From Conidiobolus incongruus B7586 (lineage: Eukaryota; Entomophthoromycota; Entomophthoromycetes; Entomophthorales; Conidiobolaceae), in the NCBI GenBank assembly GCA_000697335.1, contig JNEM01012480.1, forward strand, positions 1 to 48,213: DNA of 48,213 nt. Reading direction: 5' to 3'. The notes beneath the pieces were generated by a model that saw nothing but the letters and a program-made list of their open reading frames with translations, ran no database searches and was not told where the DNA came from. Below are positions 24,619 to 36,856 of this stretch, in pieces. The first letter of the stretch is position 1, and every line of letters begins with the position of its first letter. The position numbers were made by a program, and so were the translations under genes.

Positions 24619-25017
24619 TGTTAAAAGACTAGTTCTTTAAATTCTTATATACACTTTCATATAATCCAATAAACTATAAATTATATGATTAATTTATACT
24701 TATATAGTTAAATTAATTGTATAAATAGTATTGAATTATTTAATAAATTAGGTTTTTCTTTTTCTTCTCAATTCTTACTATTTTTTACTTTTACATTATT
24801 TTTAAGATTGAGACTATATTCTATTAATATTGTAAGATATTAACACTACCTAATATAAATTTTAATATATTAGTGACTTATCCTAGTTTAAAGCTTAATT
24901 AAACTTTGTTTACACTTGCACACTATAGCTATATTATATTACTACATTCTACACCATACTATTTTTATATTAAGTTTTCCTCTACACTATATTAGTTTAA
25001 CTACCACTATATTTATA
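24619..25017 (+). repeat. 5' LTR of family 1 copy 1
   Basis: Aligns over its full 399 bp with 29935-30333. Inner parts include a TTCTTCTCAATTCTTACTA block and a CACTACCTAATATAAA block shared by all four repeats of the family in this window. Confidence 0.92.
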
Positions 25018-28000
25018 TAGTAACAGTGAAAAAACTGTTAAAAACCTATTAGATATTAATAATTATCTATATCAAACTTAATTATTACTATTTTAAATTT
25101 TATTTATAATTTATTTCATTTAAATTTAACACTATATATTATAATACTATCAAAAAAAGAGATACCCTTATATTATTTTAATAATGATAGTAGTTTAATT
25201 ACTGAGTGAATTTAAAATTTTAGTTTTTAAAAGTTTATTACCCTCTAAGAAACTTATATTAAACAACTTTTGATTAAAAAAAACATGTTTCAAAAAGCTT
25301 AAATCTAATAAACTAGCTATTTCACTATAGTTAATATATTAAACTACCTTTTTAATATTTTTAAAGACAAATTAACTACTTATGATAGTTTTAAAAACCT
25401 CTACAAGCTTGAAAACTACCTTAAAAATATAAAGAATTACCTTAATTTAATTTTAAAAGAAAATCTAAAGAAAATCTTTAAATTAGCTATTTTTTTTTGG
25501 AAAAATCTATTTATACTTGGTGGTTAACTCATTATAAGCTTAATTCTAAAAGATTTTCAGGAGGTTAACTTATTATAAAGATATAAACTTTTAAACAATT
25601 GGAAAAAGCCTTTAAAGAGAGGTATTACCTAAAAAATCAAGTTTAATTAACAAAAGAAAAGCTTTCTTAACTTAAATAAAAAACTTCTACAAAATAATTA
25701 ATTGAGAAATTTAATAAGATATGTTTAAATATATTAAATATCACTAAAGAAGTATAAATCCACAAACTATTATAATGTTTTAACTTTTAAGTGAAGCTTT
25801 AGTTAGTTAATAAGAAACACTTTAATAATATATTTTTTTCTAATATTTACAATGTAACAATTATCATTGATAATATCTTTTACTTTATAATTAAATTTTC
25901 CCACCTTAAAAATTAATTTTTTAAACTTTACTCTAACCCACTTAAGTTTCAAATGATAAATGTTTCTGTTTTAGGGTTTTATAAGAAAACCTTTAGTAAA
26001 GAAGTTAAAGCTTACTTAAGAACAAACAAAAGTTATTATTACTGTTAAAGGACTTAAGTTAACTATAAAATTAACAAATACCCTTTAAAAAAGCAACATC
26101 TATCTAATTTTTAACAATTTTAACCTACCAACTATAAATCAAACCTAAATAATATCAATATAACTTTAGAATTACCTTTTTTATAATTAGTTAGCAAATT
26201 CTAATCTAATCCACAAAAATTCTAATAAACTAATGGTTTTATAAATTAAACTATGTATACTAGAGAAATCTAACTAATTAAACCACTAGAAACTAAAAAT
26301 ATTCTAGTAACTAATTTACCTTATAATTTTTTACCTTTAACTATCACCTTATTGTTTATGTTAATTAATTCTTTTATAAACACACTTGTTAGTGTTTTAA
26401 TTAATTTTAATTGTTCTAGTTATATTATCTCTTCTTTTACTATTTTAAAACTATCTTTACCTACTTAAAAAAGCAACTTAATAATTAAATATACTAATAA
26501 CTTGATAAAACAAGCATCTGGTACTATATCTAAATACTTATCATTACCCCCTAACTACTCCTAATATATTAAATTCCTAGTTAATAACATTAGTTATAAT
26601 TTTATACTAGGTTAAAATTAGTTTGAATATCACAGTTTTATATCTATGAATATTACTCCAAAAGGTTACAAATCTATTTTTTTACTTTCTAAAAAAAATT
26701 AGTAGAATTAATCTTAAAAAATCTACATTACCCTACTATAAAATTATTAAATACTTTACCTAACACTAACTCTATAATTGTGGTAAATAATTCTATTATT
26801 ATAAGTAAAAATCAATATAAAAAACTAATCAAAAACCTAAATAATTTATAAAGATATATATTTGTTTATTATTCATCTATTAACATTTTATCTGTTAATT
26901 TTAATGAAGTTATATCTAATAACCACTTCCTATACAATACAGTAAGTTAATTTGCTAATGTTTTTAAACTTATGAATAAATTACCACCTAAATATAATAT
27001 TAAACACAAAATTAAATTAATCTTTAGTATATAACTATACTTAAAACCTACTTACCATTTATCTCTTGAATAATACTAAACCTTAAAAGAAAAAATCCAA
27101 AAACTACTTGAAAATGGGTATATTAGACTTTTTTCCTCACCATAAAAATTTTTAATCTTCTTTATACAAAAGGCTGATGGTGGTTAAAGATTATATATTG
27201 ATAATTGTGTTTTAAACTCTAAAACTATTAAAGATAAAATTTTATTATTAAACCTATATAATATTAGGGATAAACTACTTAAATCAATTATATTTACTAA
27301 ATTAAATGTTAGGAATAGGTATTATAATATTAAAGTTGAAGAAAATTCTATCCCTTTAACTACTTTTAATACTCTTTTAAACCACTATAAATTTACTGTT
27401 ATAAACTTTAAATTGTGTAATGCCCTTGTAACTTTTACTTAATTTATCAATTCCCTTTTTAACCTTGTTTTTAATAACTTTATTATCACTTATTTTAATA
27501 ATATCCTAATCTATTTAAAAACTAAAGAAGAATATATTTAACAATGTAAATTAAGTTTTACAAATTATTTAAGAATATAAATTACTTTTAAAACTATCAA
27601 AATACATCTTTAGTACTTTTTTTGTTTTTTTCTATGGTTATATTGTTTCCTCTTAAGGAATTAATATTAATCTAACTAAATTCAATGGTGTTAAAGCTTT
27701 TATTATACATATAAACAAAAATCAACTTATGTTTATATTTAGAATTTTAAATTACTTTAAAAATTTCATTGATTCTTTTGTTGAATTTACTATTTTTTTA
27801 CTAATCTTTTAAAGAAAGATTTTTTTTTTTAAATAAACCCCACTATATACTTTCTACATAAATACTTTAATTTTTTATATTATTAATGCTCTTGCTTTAT
27901 CTATCTTTAATTTAAAACTACCTATCATTATTTTTACTAACTTTAGTTTTTTTGTAATTGGTAGATAATTAACTTAGTTTGAATTTAATTTATATTTTAC

Positions 28001-29934
28001 CTTATAACTATAGGATAAAATAATAAATAGGGGAGAATAGGTTAAGTTTAACCTTATAAATATTACCTTAAAACTAATAATATTCTAGTTAAGAAAAATA
28101 AAACCAGCTGAATTAAAATACCTAGTCTATAAATAAAAACTCTTTGCTTTAGTAGAAATAATCAAAAATCACTTATACTTTTTATCCTACAATTTTTTCT
28201 TAACATTTATAGATTATAAATCACTTATCTACTTAAATACTTAGAAGTATTTATTAAGAAAATAAGTTAGATAAATTAAAACTATCTAAGCTTACCTTTT
28301 CTTTATTCAATATCTTTTAGGTTAATAAAACTATATTGTAGATACTTTGTTAAAAAATCCTACATACCTACCTTTTTATTTTAATTGTAAAAATCCAACA
28401 AATATTAACTTAATAATTATTAATAAAGGAAATAAAGAATTTATTAAACTACTTTAAGAAACACTATTAAATAATGATTTTTTTATTTTAGTTAAAGAAG
28501 AACTCTTTAAACTATTAGAAAACTAAATAAAATATGTTAAAAGATTTAAAATTATCAATAACTTACTATATTATAATAATTGTTTATATATTCCTAACAT
28601 TCCCAAGATTCAACAAATGATATTTGATGAATACTATAATTTACTTGTTAGAAGACATTAAAACTAATTAAAAACTGTTGAGAGAATTAAAATAAAGTAT
28701 TACTAATCTTCCCTAGTTAAATTAGTTTAGAAATACACTAATATTTGTGATATATGCTAAAGAATTAAATATAATACTCAACTAAAATATGGTAAACTTA
28801 TTCTTTTATAAGTTTCTAATAAAACTTAACAACAAATCTAACTTGATTTCATAGAAATCCCTAAATTAACAAATGGTTATAATAACTTACTAATTACAAT
28901 TGATTCATTTTCCAAATATGTTTATTTTATTCCTTGTTTCAAAACTTCTACAGCTAAAGATATTACACAATTATTATTCTTTAATATTTTTACCCACTAT
29001 AGAATTCTACAAATTATTGTATCTGATAGAGACACACAATTCAACTTTTAATTTTAGAAGTTATTATCTTTTTCTTTTAAGATTAACCTAGCTATATCTA
29101 CTATTAGTTATTATTAAACCAATAAATTTATTAAAAGAATTATTAAAACCTTAAAGTAAATAATTAGAGCTTATATTAACACTAATCAATTAAATTAAGA
29201 TGCTTATATCTACCAACTCTAATATTTATTTAACACTTTTATTAATAGATTAACAGGTTTTAACCTTTATTTTATCAATTATAACAAATATCCTAATTTA
29301 ATAATTACTCCAAAACTTTAAATCAACTTATCTTTAAACATTATTGAATTTTAATCCAATATCAAATATATCAATTCCCTTGTTAAATTTAACTTAGAAG
29401 AAAATTAAAGGATCATAAAATAACAATACTTAAAGTTATCTAGAAACCCTCTTAAATATAAAACTAGTATATTTGTATACTTAGAACAATTTACCCTTAA
29501 ACCTACCTTATTTAAATCTAGCTTAAATCTTAAATATTTACTATTATATTATAGTCCCTATAAAATTCAATTTATTGATTCAAATTTTGAAAATATTACC
29601 TTAGAATTACTTCTAACTTTAAAGATCAACTTTACCTTTCACATATCTAAAATTACACCATACTTTAAAGATTTTAACATTTTTCTTAATCAATTAAAAA
29701 CCCTAAAACTAGATCTAATTATTAATTAAGATAGAGAAGAAAAATACTATGTTGATTATATAATTAAGTTTAAATCTATTAGGAATAAGCTTTATTTTTA
29801 TGTAAAATAGATGGGTTATTTTATTAAAGAAGTTACATAGGAACCTCTAGAAAATATTAAGAATACCTTAACCTATTATACCTATTTGTAAAAAATTAAA
29901 GAGTGTATCTCATCTAAGAAACTTACTAAAAGAC

Positions 29935-30333
29935 TATTAAGAGATTAGTTCTTTAAATTCTTATATATACTTTCATATAATCTAATTAACTATAAATTAT
30001 ATAATTAATTTATACTTATATAGTCAAATTAATTGTATAAATAGTATTAAATTATTTAATAAATTAGGTTCTTCTTTTTTCTCTCAATTCTTACTATTTT
30101 TTACTTTTACACTATTTCTAAAATTGAGACTATATTCTATTGATATTGTAGGATATCAGCACTACCTAATATAAATCTTAATATATCAGTGACTCATCCT
30201 AGTTTGAAGCTTAATTAAACTTTGGTTACATTTGCACACTACAGCCACATTATATTACCACATTCTACACCACACTACTTTTATATTAAGTTTTCCTCTG
30301 TACTATATTAGTTTAACTACCACTACACTTACA
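29935..30333 (+). repeat. 3' LTR of family 1 copy 1
   Basis: 399 bp, the same length as the 5' repeat, ending in ACA. It keeps more C and G than the 5' repeat, so the two ends have decayed unevenly. Confidence 0.92.
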
Positions 30334-30913
30334 AAACTAGAAAAAAAATCATCAAAAGTAATTTAATTTAATATCATTTAAACATAACCATAAAGCCTCT
30401 AAAATCTTTAAAAATTGATAAATAACTTATAGTGTTTTATTTAAATCTATCATTTATTGTTTGATTCACCATTTTAAATAAAAAAGAATATAATTTATAA
30501 TATATTTATATTTTTAAAGACTAAATTCTATTGTTATTTTATTATTAATTAATAAAGTCAAAAAATATATTAAAAAATAATATTTTAAAAATCAAATTAT
30601 CAAAGTAATTTAATAATAATAAATATATATTATATATATTAAAGTTTGCACTTAGATAATTAATAAAAATATATAATAAATACCTTATAATTTAACAAAT
30701 GCTTAAAAAACTAAAATAGCTATAGTTAAATAAAACTTAATAAAATATTACTAAAAATAAAGATTTTTATAATATATTATTATAATTGATAACCTTTAAA
30801 TATTTCTATATTTTTTTACTTAAATATAAATTCAAATATTAAGTTAAAAAAATCCCCTTTATATATTCTAATAAATAAATACTATATTAATAAATTGATA
30901 TTAATTATAATTA

Positions 30914-32231
30914 GAATGGAAATTAAAAAATGGTAAATTTTTTAATTTTTGATCTTTTAAACATATTATATATTTTGAGAGATTATATATATATAAAATA
31001 TATAGGAAAATAAATATTTTCAAACTATATATATTTATTCAATTTTAATTATTTTTTTATTAAAATATTTTGATTTTAAAATTTATACTTAAATTTAATT
31101 ATACTTAAAATAGATTATGATTATCAAAATGCTTTTATTTTTATATCTTTAAAATTTAATCATAAACCCTCTAAAATCATCTAAAGCTTACAAATAGCTT
31201 ATGAAGATAGTGTTTTATCTAAAACTACCATATATCACTAAATTTGTGATTTTAAAGCTAAAAAGGATATTATTTAAAATTTACTAAAAATTAAAAGATT
31301 AATTTCTACTTTTACTCTTTTATTTATTAATAAAGTAAAAAAATATATTAAAAAATACCTTTTTATTTCTGTTAAAGAATTATTAAATTAATTTAATATT
31401 AATTATAAAAGCATATTATATTTGCTTAAGTTTAAACTTAAATTATTTAATAAAAATATAAAATAGATATCTTATAATTTAACAAAAGCCTAAAAGAAAA
31501 CTAAAGTAGCTATAATTAAACTAAACTTATTAAGGTATAAGTAAAAACAAAGGTTTTTACAATAAATACTTATAATTAATAAATCTTAGATTTTTTTATA
31601 TAATCCTTTATCTAAAAATAAAACAAGATATTAGGTTAAGTTATATTAATCCCTTTTATAAATTCTAATGAATAAATATTTTAAATATAAATGTATGTTA
31701 ATTATTATAATAGACTATAGTAGTATAAAGGTTTTTTTATTTAATATCTTAAGGTAAATTAATTAATAATAAATTATATATTATCTTTTTAAATAAAATA
31801 ATTTTTAAATTGGTGTTCTTAATATAAATTAAAAACACCTATTATTTTACATAATAATTATAAAATACATAAAGTTAAAGCTGTAAAAGATTATTTATAT
31901 AAAAAAATAAAGAGAGTTACTACATCTAATATATTCACTTGATTATAACCAATATGATTATAATTGTTTAAATAATTAAAAAAACAGCTTACAAGAAAAA
32001 AAATTCCTGCAAACAAATTAAATTGGTTTGTGAAATATTAAATTTCAGTCTTTAATAAAAAGAATTATTTTTTAGATATTAGAAGCTTACTAAAGATATA
32101 GGAAAGAGTTATTAATAATAAAAGAGTCTATTAACTTTATTTAATTCATTAATTTTTATATATTATTTATTGAATTATTTATTTAATTTTAATTTTAAAA
32201 TTATATCATTATTTAATTTTTGCACTAACAT
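30914..32231 (+). mobile_element. Mariner-type transposon B, inserted in mariner A
   Basis: About 1.32 kb. Flanking TA duplications are at 30912-30913 and 32232-32233. Removing B rejoins mariner A so that it reads ATAATTAGATTATA, matching copy C at the same place. The 5' terminal region (ATGGTAAATTTTTTAATTTT at 30930) matches copy C, but about 16 extra bases precede it. The helix-turn-helix part is at about 31,280-31,440 (translation like VKKYIKKYLFISVKELL). The catalytic C-terminal block lies near 31,920-31,990 (DYNQYDYNCL-like). It carries many stops and must be inactive; most are explicable as G-to-A changes. Confidence 0.8.
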
Positions 32232-32728
32232 TATAGATTATATTAGTATATATAATTTTATTTATTTTTTTAAAAAAAAATCAATTTATGAAGAACTATA
32301 TATTACTATTTAAATAAAATAATTTTTAATTGGTGTTGTTATAATAAATTAAAAATATCTAATATTTTATATATTAGTTATAAAATATATTAATTAAAAA
32401 TAAATAAAATTTTTTATATAGAGAACTTAAAAAACTACCATATCCACTATACTTACAAAATTATAATCTATATAATAATAATTGTTTTAGGAAGTTTAAA
32501 AATATATTTATAAGAAAGTAGGTACTTAGAAACAAAATTAATTGGTATATAACAATATTAAGTTTTAATTTTTAATAAAATAAACTATTTTTTTATTATT
32601 ATAAATTTATCAAAAATATAGCAAAAAGTTATTAATAATAAAAAAAGTATTAATTTTTTATTATATATATATTTTTTTATTTGATATATTAAAAATTTAT
32701 TTAATTTTTATTTTATAATTAACCATTA

Positions 32729-33282
32729 CTTAATTAATATATAAATATAGTTCAATTGAAACATGATTAAAAATTTTATATATAAAATTAACTTAAATAG
32801 TCTAAAAATTAAGATGTTATTTTCCCATAGAAATGACCATAATTATCCAATTTTTTTGAATTCTTTGATTTGAAAATATTATATATATAGTATGTAATAG
32901 TTGTAGTCAAATAATATAACGAATCAGTTTAATTGAAATTAAGAGAAGTTATTTCAATAATTAGTGAATGCTATTGAATTAATAAGACAACAATATGTTA
33001 CTCAATATATTAAAATACTTAAGTTTAATAGAAAATTTTGAAAATTTTGAAAATATTAGTTAACAAAATGACTGAAAAAATAATTTAATATCATATTATG
33101 AAAATAAAAAGCTTAATCATATCGGGCTATCATCTTAGAAAAAATTTCGGGATACTAAGACTTGCTTTATATTCACTTAAGTTAAGATATCAAACAATAT
33201 TAATTTCTAAAAAGGACAGTTGACCAAAAAACTATCACATGAGCTTTAATACAATGAATTACATTTCTCCAGGTTTGTCAAT
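32729..33282. other. AT-rich spacer upstream of ECH1
   Basis: No gene seen. The last 150 bases before the TATA box become richer in G+C and are probably promoter DNA. Confidence 0.55.
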
Positions 33283-33290
33283 TATAAAAG
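33283..33290 (+). promoter_or_regulatory. TATA box of ECH1
   Basis: TATAAAAG, 63 bp upstream of the ATG at 33353, in a stretch that is otherwise not repetitive. The clearest core promoter element in the window. Confidence 0.6.
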
Positions 33291-33352
33291 AGCAATTTAT
33301 ACTTTAGGCATTTGTCAATCTATTCAAATATTATCGAATTTTTTCTATTACG

Positions 33353-34378
33353 ATGGCAGATACTCTAATTCAATACAACTATAACAACCTGCAAGTGGTC
33401 TTAGGTGTTGAGTCCAAATCTTATGAAGGAATTCCTTTGGGAGAAAGTACTGCTATTCTGCTATTCAACCGCCCCAAAGAATTGAACAGTATTAACTCTT
33501 CGTAATTGAAATATTTATTAAAAGTCGCTAATTAACTAATGCCTTTTATTTAGCATATTGGGGGAGTTGAAAGATTGTATGGTGAAATTCAATCATGACA
33601 ATCGTGTTAATGCAATTGTTTTGGCTGCTAATGGCAGAGCTTTTTGTGCTGGATTAGATGGTAATTTCTTTTTGAAAAATAAAGAATTTGCTATTAATAA
33701 TATTCTAAAGTGAAAAGCGGTAATCCTGGTCCTTCTATGTTTGAAGGAGATCCAGGATGTGTTGGTTACAAATTATACCACCTGATTCGCGCTATGCAAG
33801 ATCAAGTCAGCTCTATTGAACAGTGTAGCAAACCTGTCATTGCTGCAGTACAAAATATTTGTTATGGACTTGGTGTTGATTTAATAGCGGCATGTGACAT
33901 TCGATTCTGTAGCAAAGATGTGAAATTTTCTGTCAAGGAAGTTGATATTGGTATGGCTGCTGATATGGGAACTCTTCAAAGACTTCCAAAAATTGTTAGC
34001 AACCAAAGCTGGGCTCGTGAAGTCTGCTATACCGCTCGTGTTTTTGGAGCTGAAGAAGCTTTCAAATTTGGGCTAGTGAGCAAGATATTTGAAGATCAAA
34101 AACAGCTCTTAGGTAACTATTTTCTGACATATTATCGTATATAAAAATAACATTTTATTTTAGCTGGTGCAGTTGAATTCTCGAATCAAATCTCTGAAAA
34201 GTCCCCCATTGCCATTACAACCACTAAGCACAGTCTCATTTTCTCCTTAGTTCATCCTACCAAAGACGGATTAGAACACATTGCAACACGTAATATGGCA
34301 TCCCTCAGCTCTGAGGACTTTATAACAGGAATCACCTCTGCTATGACTAAATCTAAACCCAAATTCTCGAAATTGTGA
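33353..34378 (+). CDS. ECH1: Peroxisomal delta(3,5)-delta(2,4)-dienoyl-CoA isomerase
   Basis: Four exons: 33353-33501, 33554-33660, 33711-34112 and 34164-34378. The introns are 52, 50 and 51 bp, all GT-AG; the first has a TTAACTAAT branch-like site. The 873 nt give 290 residues. The enzyme moves paired double bonds of 3,5-dienoyl-CoA to 2,4-dienoyl-CoA so that unsaturated fatty acids with odd-numbered double bonds can pass through beta-oxidation. Crotonase fold motifs seen: AFCAGLD (79-85) for the oxyanion hole, GVDLIAACDIRFC (140-152), VKEVDIGMAADMGTLQRLPK (160-179). Asp142, Glu162 and Asp170 match the catalytic Asp176, Glu196 and Asp204 of the rat enzyme with a constant offset of 34. The C-terminus FSKL ends in the peroxisomal targeting signal SKL. 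No defect seen. It lies alone between two transposon clusters. Confidence 0.97.
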
Positions 34379-34407
34379 TTTTTGGTTCCCGAAAACTACG
34401 ATTCTTC

Positions 34408-34413
34408 AATAAA
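34408..34413 (+). terminator. Poly(A) signal of ECH1
   Basis: AATAAA 30 nt after the stop codon, followed by a T-rich stretch. Confidence 0.5.
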
Positions 34414-35207
34414 ATGTTTTATTGGATTATATAATGATTTTTAGCTTGTAAATATAAAATTTATCTAATTTATTTTTCTACCATCAAAATATTGATTAGC
34501 TATTATATATATATATGTATAATAATGATTATTATTATTATTACTATCAGTTTTAATATTAAGTTACCGACAAAATGTTTATCATGTTTTGAATTAAATA
34601 AATTTGAATATATGGGTTAAGATTCATAATATATTATTACGTTCTATAGCTAAATGTAGAAGATAGAATAATATAATCATAGTGACACAATTAACAGAAT
34701 AAAACCATATTTCTTTTTGGATGGATAATTTAATAAATTAAAATATAATTGATATTAAATGTTTAATCTAATTATATTAACTATGACAAAATGAACAGTA
34801 TGTCAAAATTTATTCCTATTAAAATCTCAAAATCAGTATTTTTTATAACAAATAAAATTTTAAAAAATTTTCTAACAATAACTATTAATAATATAATTCA
34901 AATATTATTACCTATTTTACATTACTTAAATATAATAAAATAAATATATAATATTATGATTGTATATTTCAAAAATGGCTATACTACCAAATTATATAAA
35001 ATATTTAAAAAAATTATTAAAAATTCCTTTTTTTTCATTATTTACTCTTTTTAAGTATATGACCACATATTATTTAAAACCAAAAACACTTATGCTATTT
35101 ATTGAAACAAAAAATAGTATAAAAGGGTTAAAGTAATATTAAGACAAATTACCTTGATAAAAAATTAATAAATTAAAATAAAAAAATATTATTGTAAATT
35201 TAAAATA
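34414..35207. other. AT-rich spacer downstream of ECH1
   Basis: No gene or element recognised before the terminal repeat of mariner D begins. Confidence 0.55.
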
Positions 35208-35507
35208 ATAAGAAATTTTTTAATTTCTGATTTTTCAAATATATATTTAGTTTTAAATAAATAAATAAATATATATATATATATATATAAGAAATTATAT
35301 ATTATAATTTTTTGATTAAAAAATTAACTTTTCAAAATTAATTGTTTAATTATACATAAATCAGATAATAATCATCAAAAGGTTTTTATTTTGTTATTAG
35401 TAAAACTTAACCATAAATCCTTTAAAATTATTTAAAATTTACAATTAGTAATTAGTAATTAAGTATTATTTAAGTTAATAATTTATTATTAAGTAAATTA
35501 TTTTAAA

Positions 35508-35744
35508 TATTAACAATATTACTAACTATTTATCCTATTATAATCTAATACTTGTCCTATATTTATTAAGTTATTTAATACTATTTATTTACACTTTTAT
35601 TGATAAAATTTAATATAGGATAAAAGGGGGGTTTTTCAAGATAAATAAATAACTATTGTTAAATTAAGCATAAAATAAAAACAGACTTATATTTTTACTT
35701 TTATTATTCTAATTATAAACTTTAATCATATAAAATATCTAATA
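35508..35744 (+). repeat. Left LTR of family 2
   Basis: 237 bp, aligned with 47694-47932. The best-kept shared blocks are TATAATCTAAT, AAGATAAATAAATAA and TTTACTTTTATTATT. Confidence 0.85.
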
Positions 35745-36856
35745 CTAATAAAAAATTAAAATGTAATTAGTGAATCTCATATAAATATTATTATAAATTT
35801 CTTTTAATCTTGATATAAATTATATTATTATTAAATTAAAATATTTTCCCTATCTTTGATTATTCTATTACTATCAAAGAAAAATTTTTACTTAGCTTAA
35901 TTATTAACTTACAATTATAATGAAAAATATAGATTTATATAATTTTTTTACTTTTTTTATATATTAACCTAGATTTCATTGATTTAAAAAAAACCTTTAG
36001 AGATTTTACCTGAAGATATTCAACTTAATATATTTAACTAGATTTAAAAACTTTATAATTCTATTTACCCCACCAAACTTAATTTCTTTATATTCTATAA
36101 AGATAAATGATATAATAAACTATATACCTAATATGCTTCACCATATAATTATAAAACTAGTTTATTTTGATAAATTAAGCAATATTTACAATTAAATCTT
36201 CTAGTTATATATTTATATACTTATTATAATACCCTTATGTTCTAATAATTTTTTTATCAAAATATTAATTATTTACCTAAGTAAAAATATACTAATATGG
36301 GTAAAAACATATTTTAATATTATTAATCAATTTTTAATTACTTTTAATTAATTTTTTAATTTATTTATAAAGTACTTTATTTTTTCTTTAATAAGAAATA
36401 TATTATAAATAAACTTTCAAAAATAAAACAAACTTTAATGGTAATACACTATATTAACAAATTTAAATATATTGTAATTAAAATTTATAATATAAATAAT
36501 ATTGAATAATATTATTAATTTATAAACTAACTCAAACTATATATAAAAATAAAAATAAACAAGGCTAAAGCAATTAAATTTAATAATATCAAGAATATCA
36601 CACATACTAATTATATAAACTTTCAAAAACTACCATTTTCTTAAAAAACTTTGTTATATTTATAATATAATAATATCCCACCAAATTATCTTTATTTTTT
36701 GAATTTTACTCTTAATTATAAACTTATATATATAAATAATTTTCAATATTATTTACCTCTCCTTTATTTAATTAAATTAGAAAAATAATAACTAAAATTT
36801 ATTAGTAATAATTTTTGCTATAGAAAACCTAAATATATTACTCTGTATTTTTAATA

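Larger units (their letters stand above)
24619..30333 (+). mobile_element. Ty3/Gypsy chromodomain LTR retrotransposon, family 1 copy 1
   Basis: A 5.7-kb fossil with two 399-bp terminal repeats and flanking 5-bp duplications of the form AAAYT (24614-24618 and 30334-30338). The internal part runs in the order reverse transcriptase (about 27,090-27,560), RNase H, integrase (about 28,600-29,300, with SDRDTQF-type core motif) and a C-terminal chromodomain (about 29,730-29,885). This order and the chromodomain place it among chromoviruses. A primer-binding site may start directly after the 5' repeat. The two repeats differ at about 35 of 399 positions, almost all C/T or G/A. If a mutational process such as RIP acted, this overstates its age. 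Broken throughout, with dozens of breaks. It inserted into mariner A. A second copy lies inverted at 40594-46288. Confidence 0.9.
24435..32726 (+). mobile_element. Mariner-type transposon A, interrupted twice
   Basis: Three pieces make one 1.26-kb element: about 24435-24618, 30334-30913 and 32232-32726. The left end (ATTGCAAATTTTT) and right end (AACCAT then a TA) match the termini of copy C at 36857-38122. Piece 1 is the 5' leader; piece 2 holds the helix-turn-helix region (about 30480-30650) and the start of the catalytic part; piece 3 holds the second half of the catalytic part, including a degraded form of the NWxxLPYPxYSxDYNPYD block near 32430-32490. A Ty3/Gypsy element sits between pieces 1 and 2, and mariner B between pieces 2 and 3. 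Read across the inserts, the order is colinear with copy C. The transposase carries many stops, several of TGG-to-TAG type, and cannot be functional. The exact left end is uncertain by a base or two. Confidence 0.8.

Noticed and set aside
28900-29091. 63-codon plus-strand frame
   Set aside because: It is an off-frame stretch over the integrase region of the family 1 element, not a separate gene.
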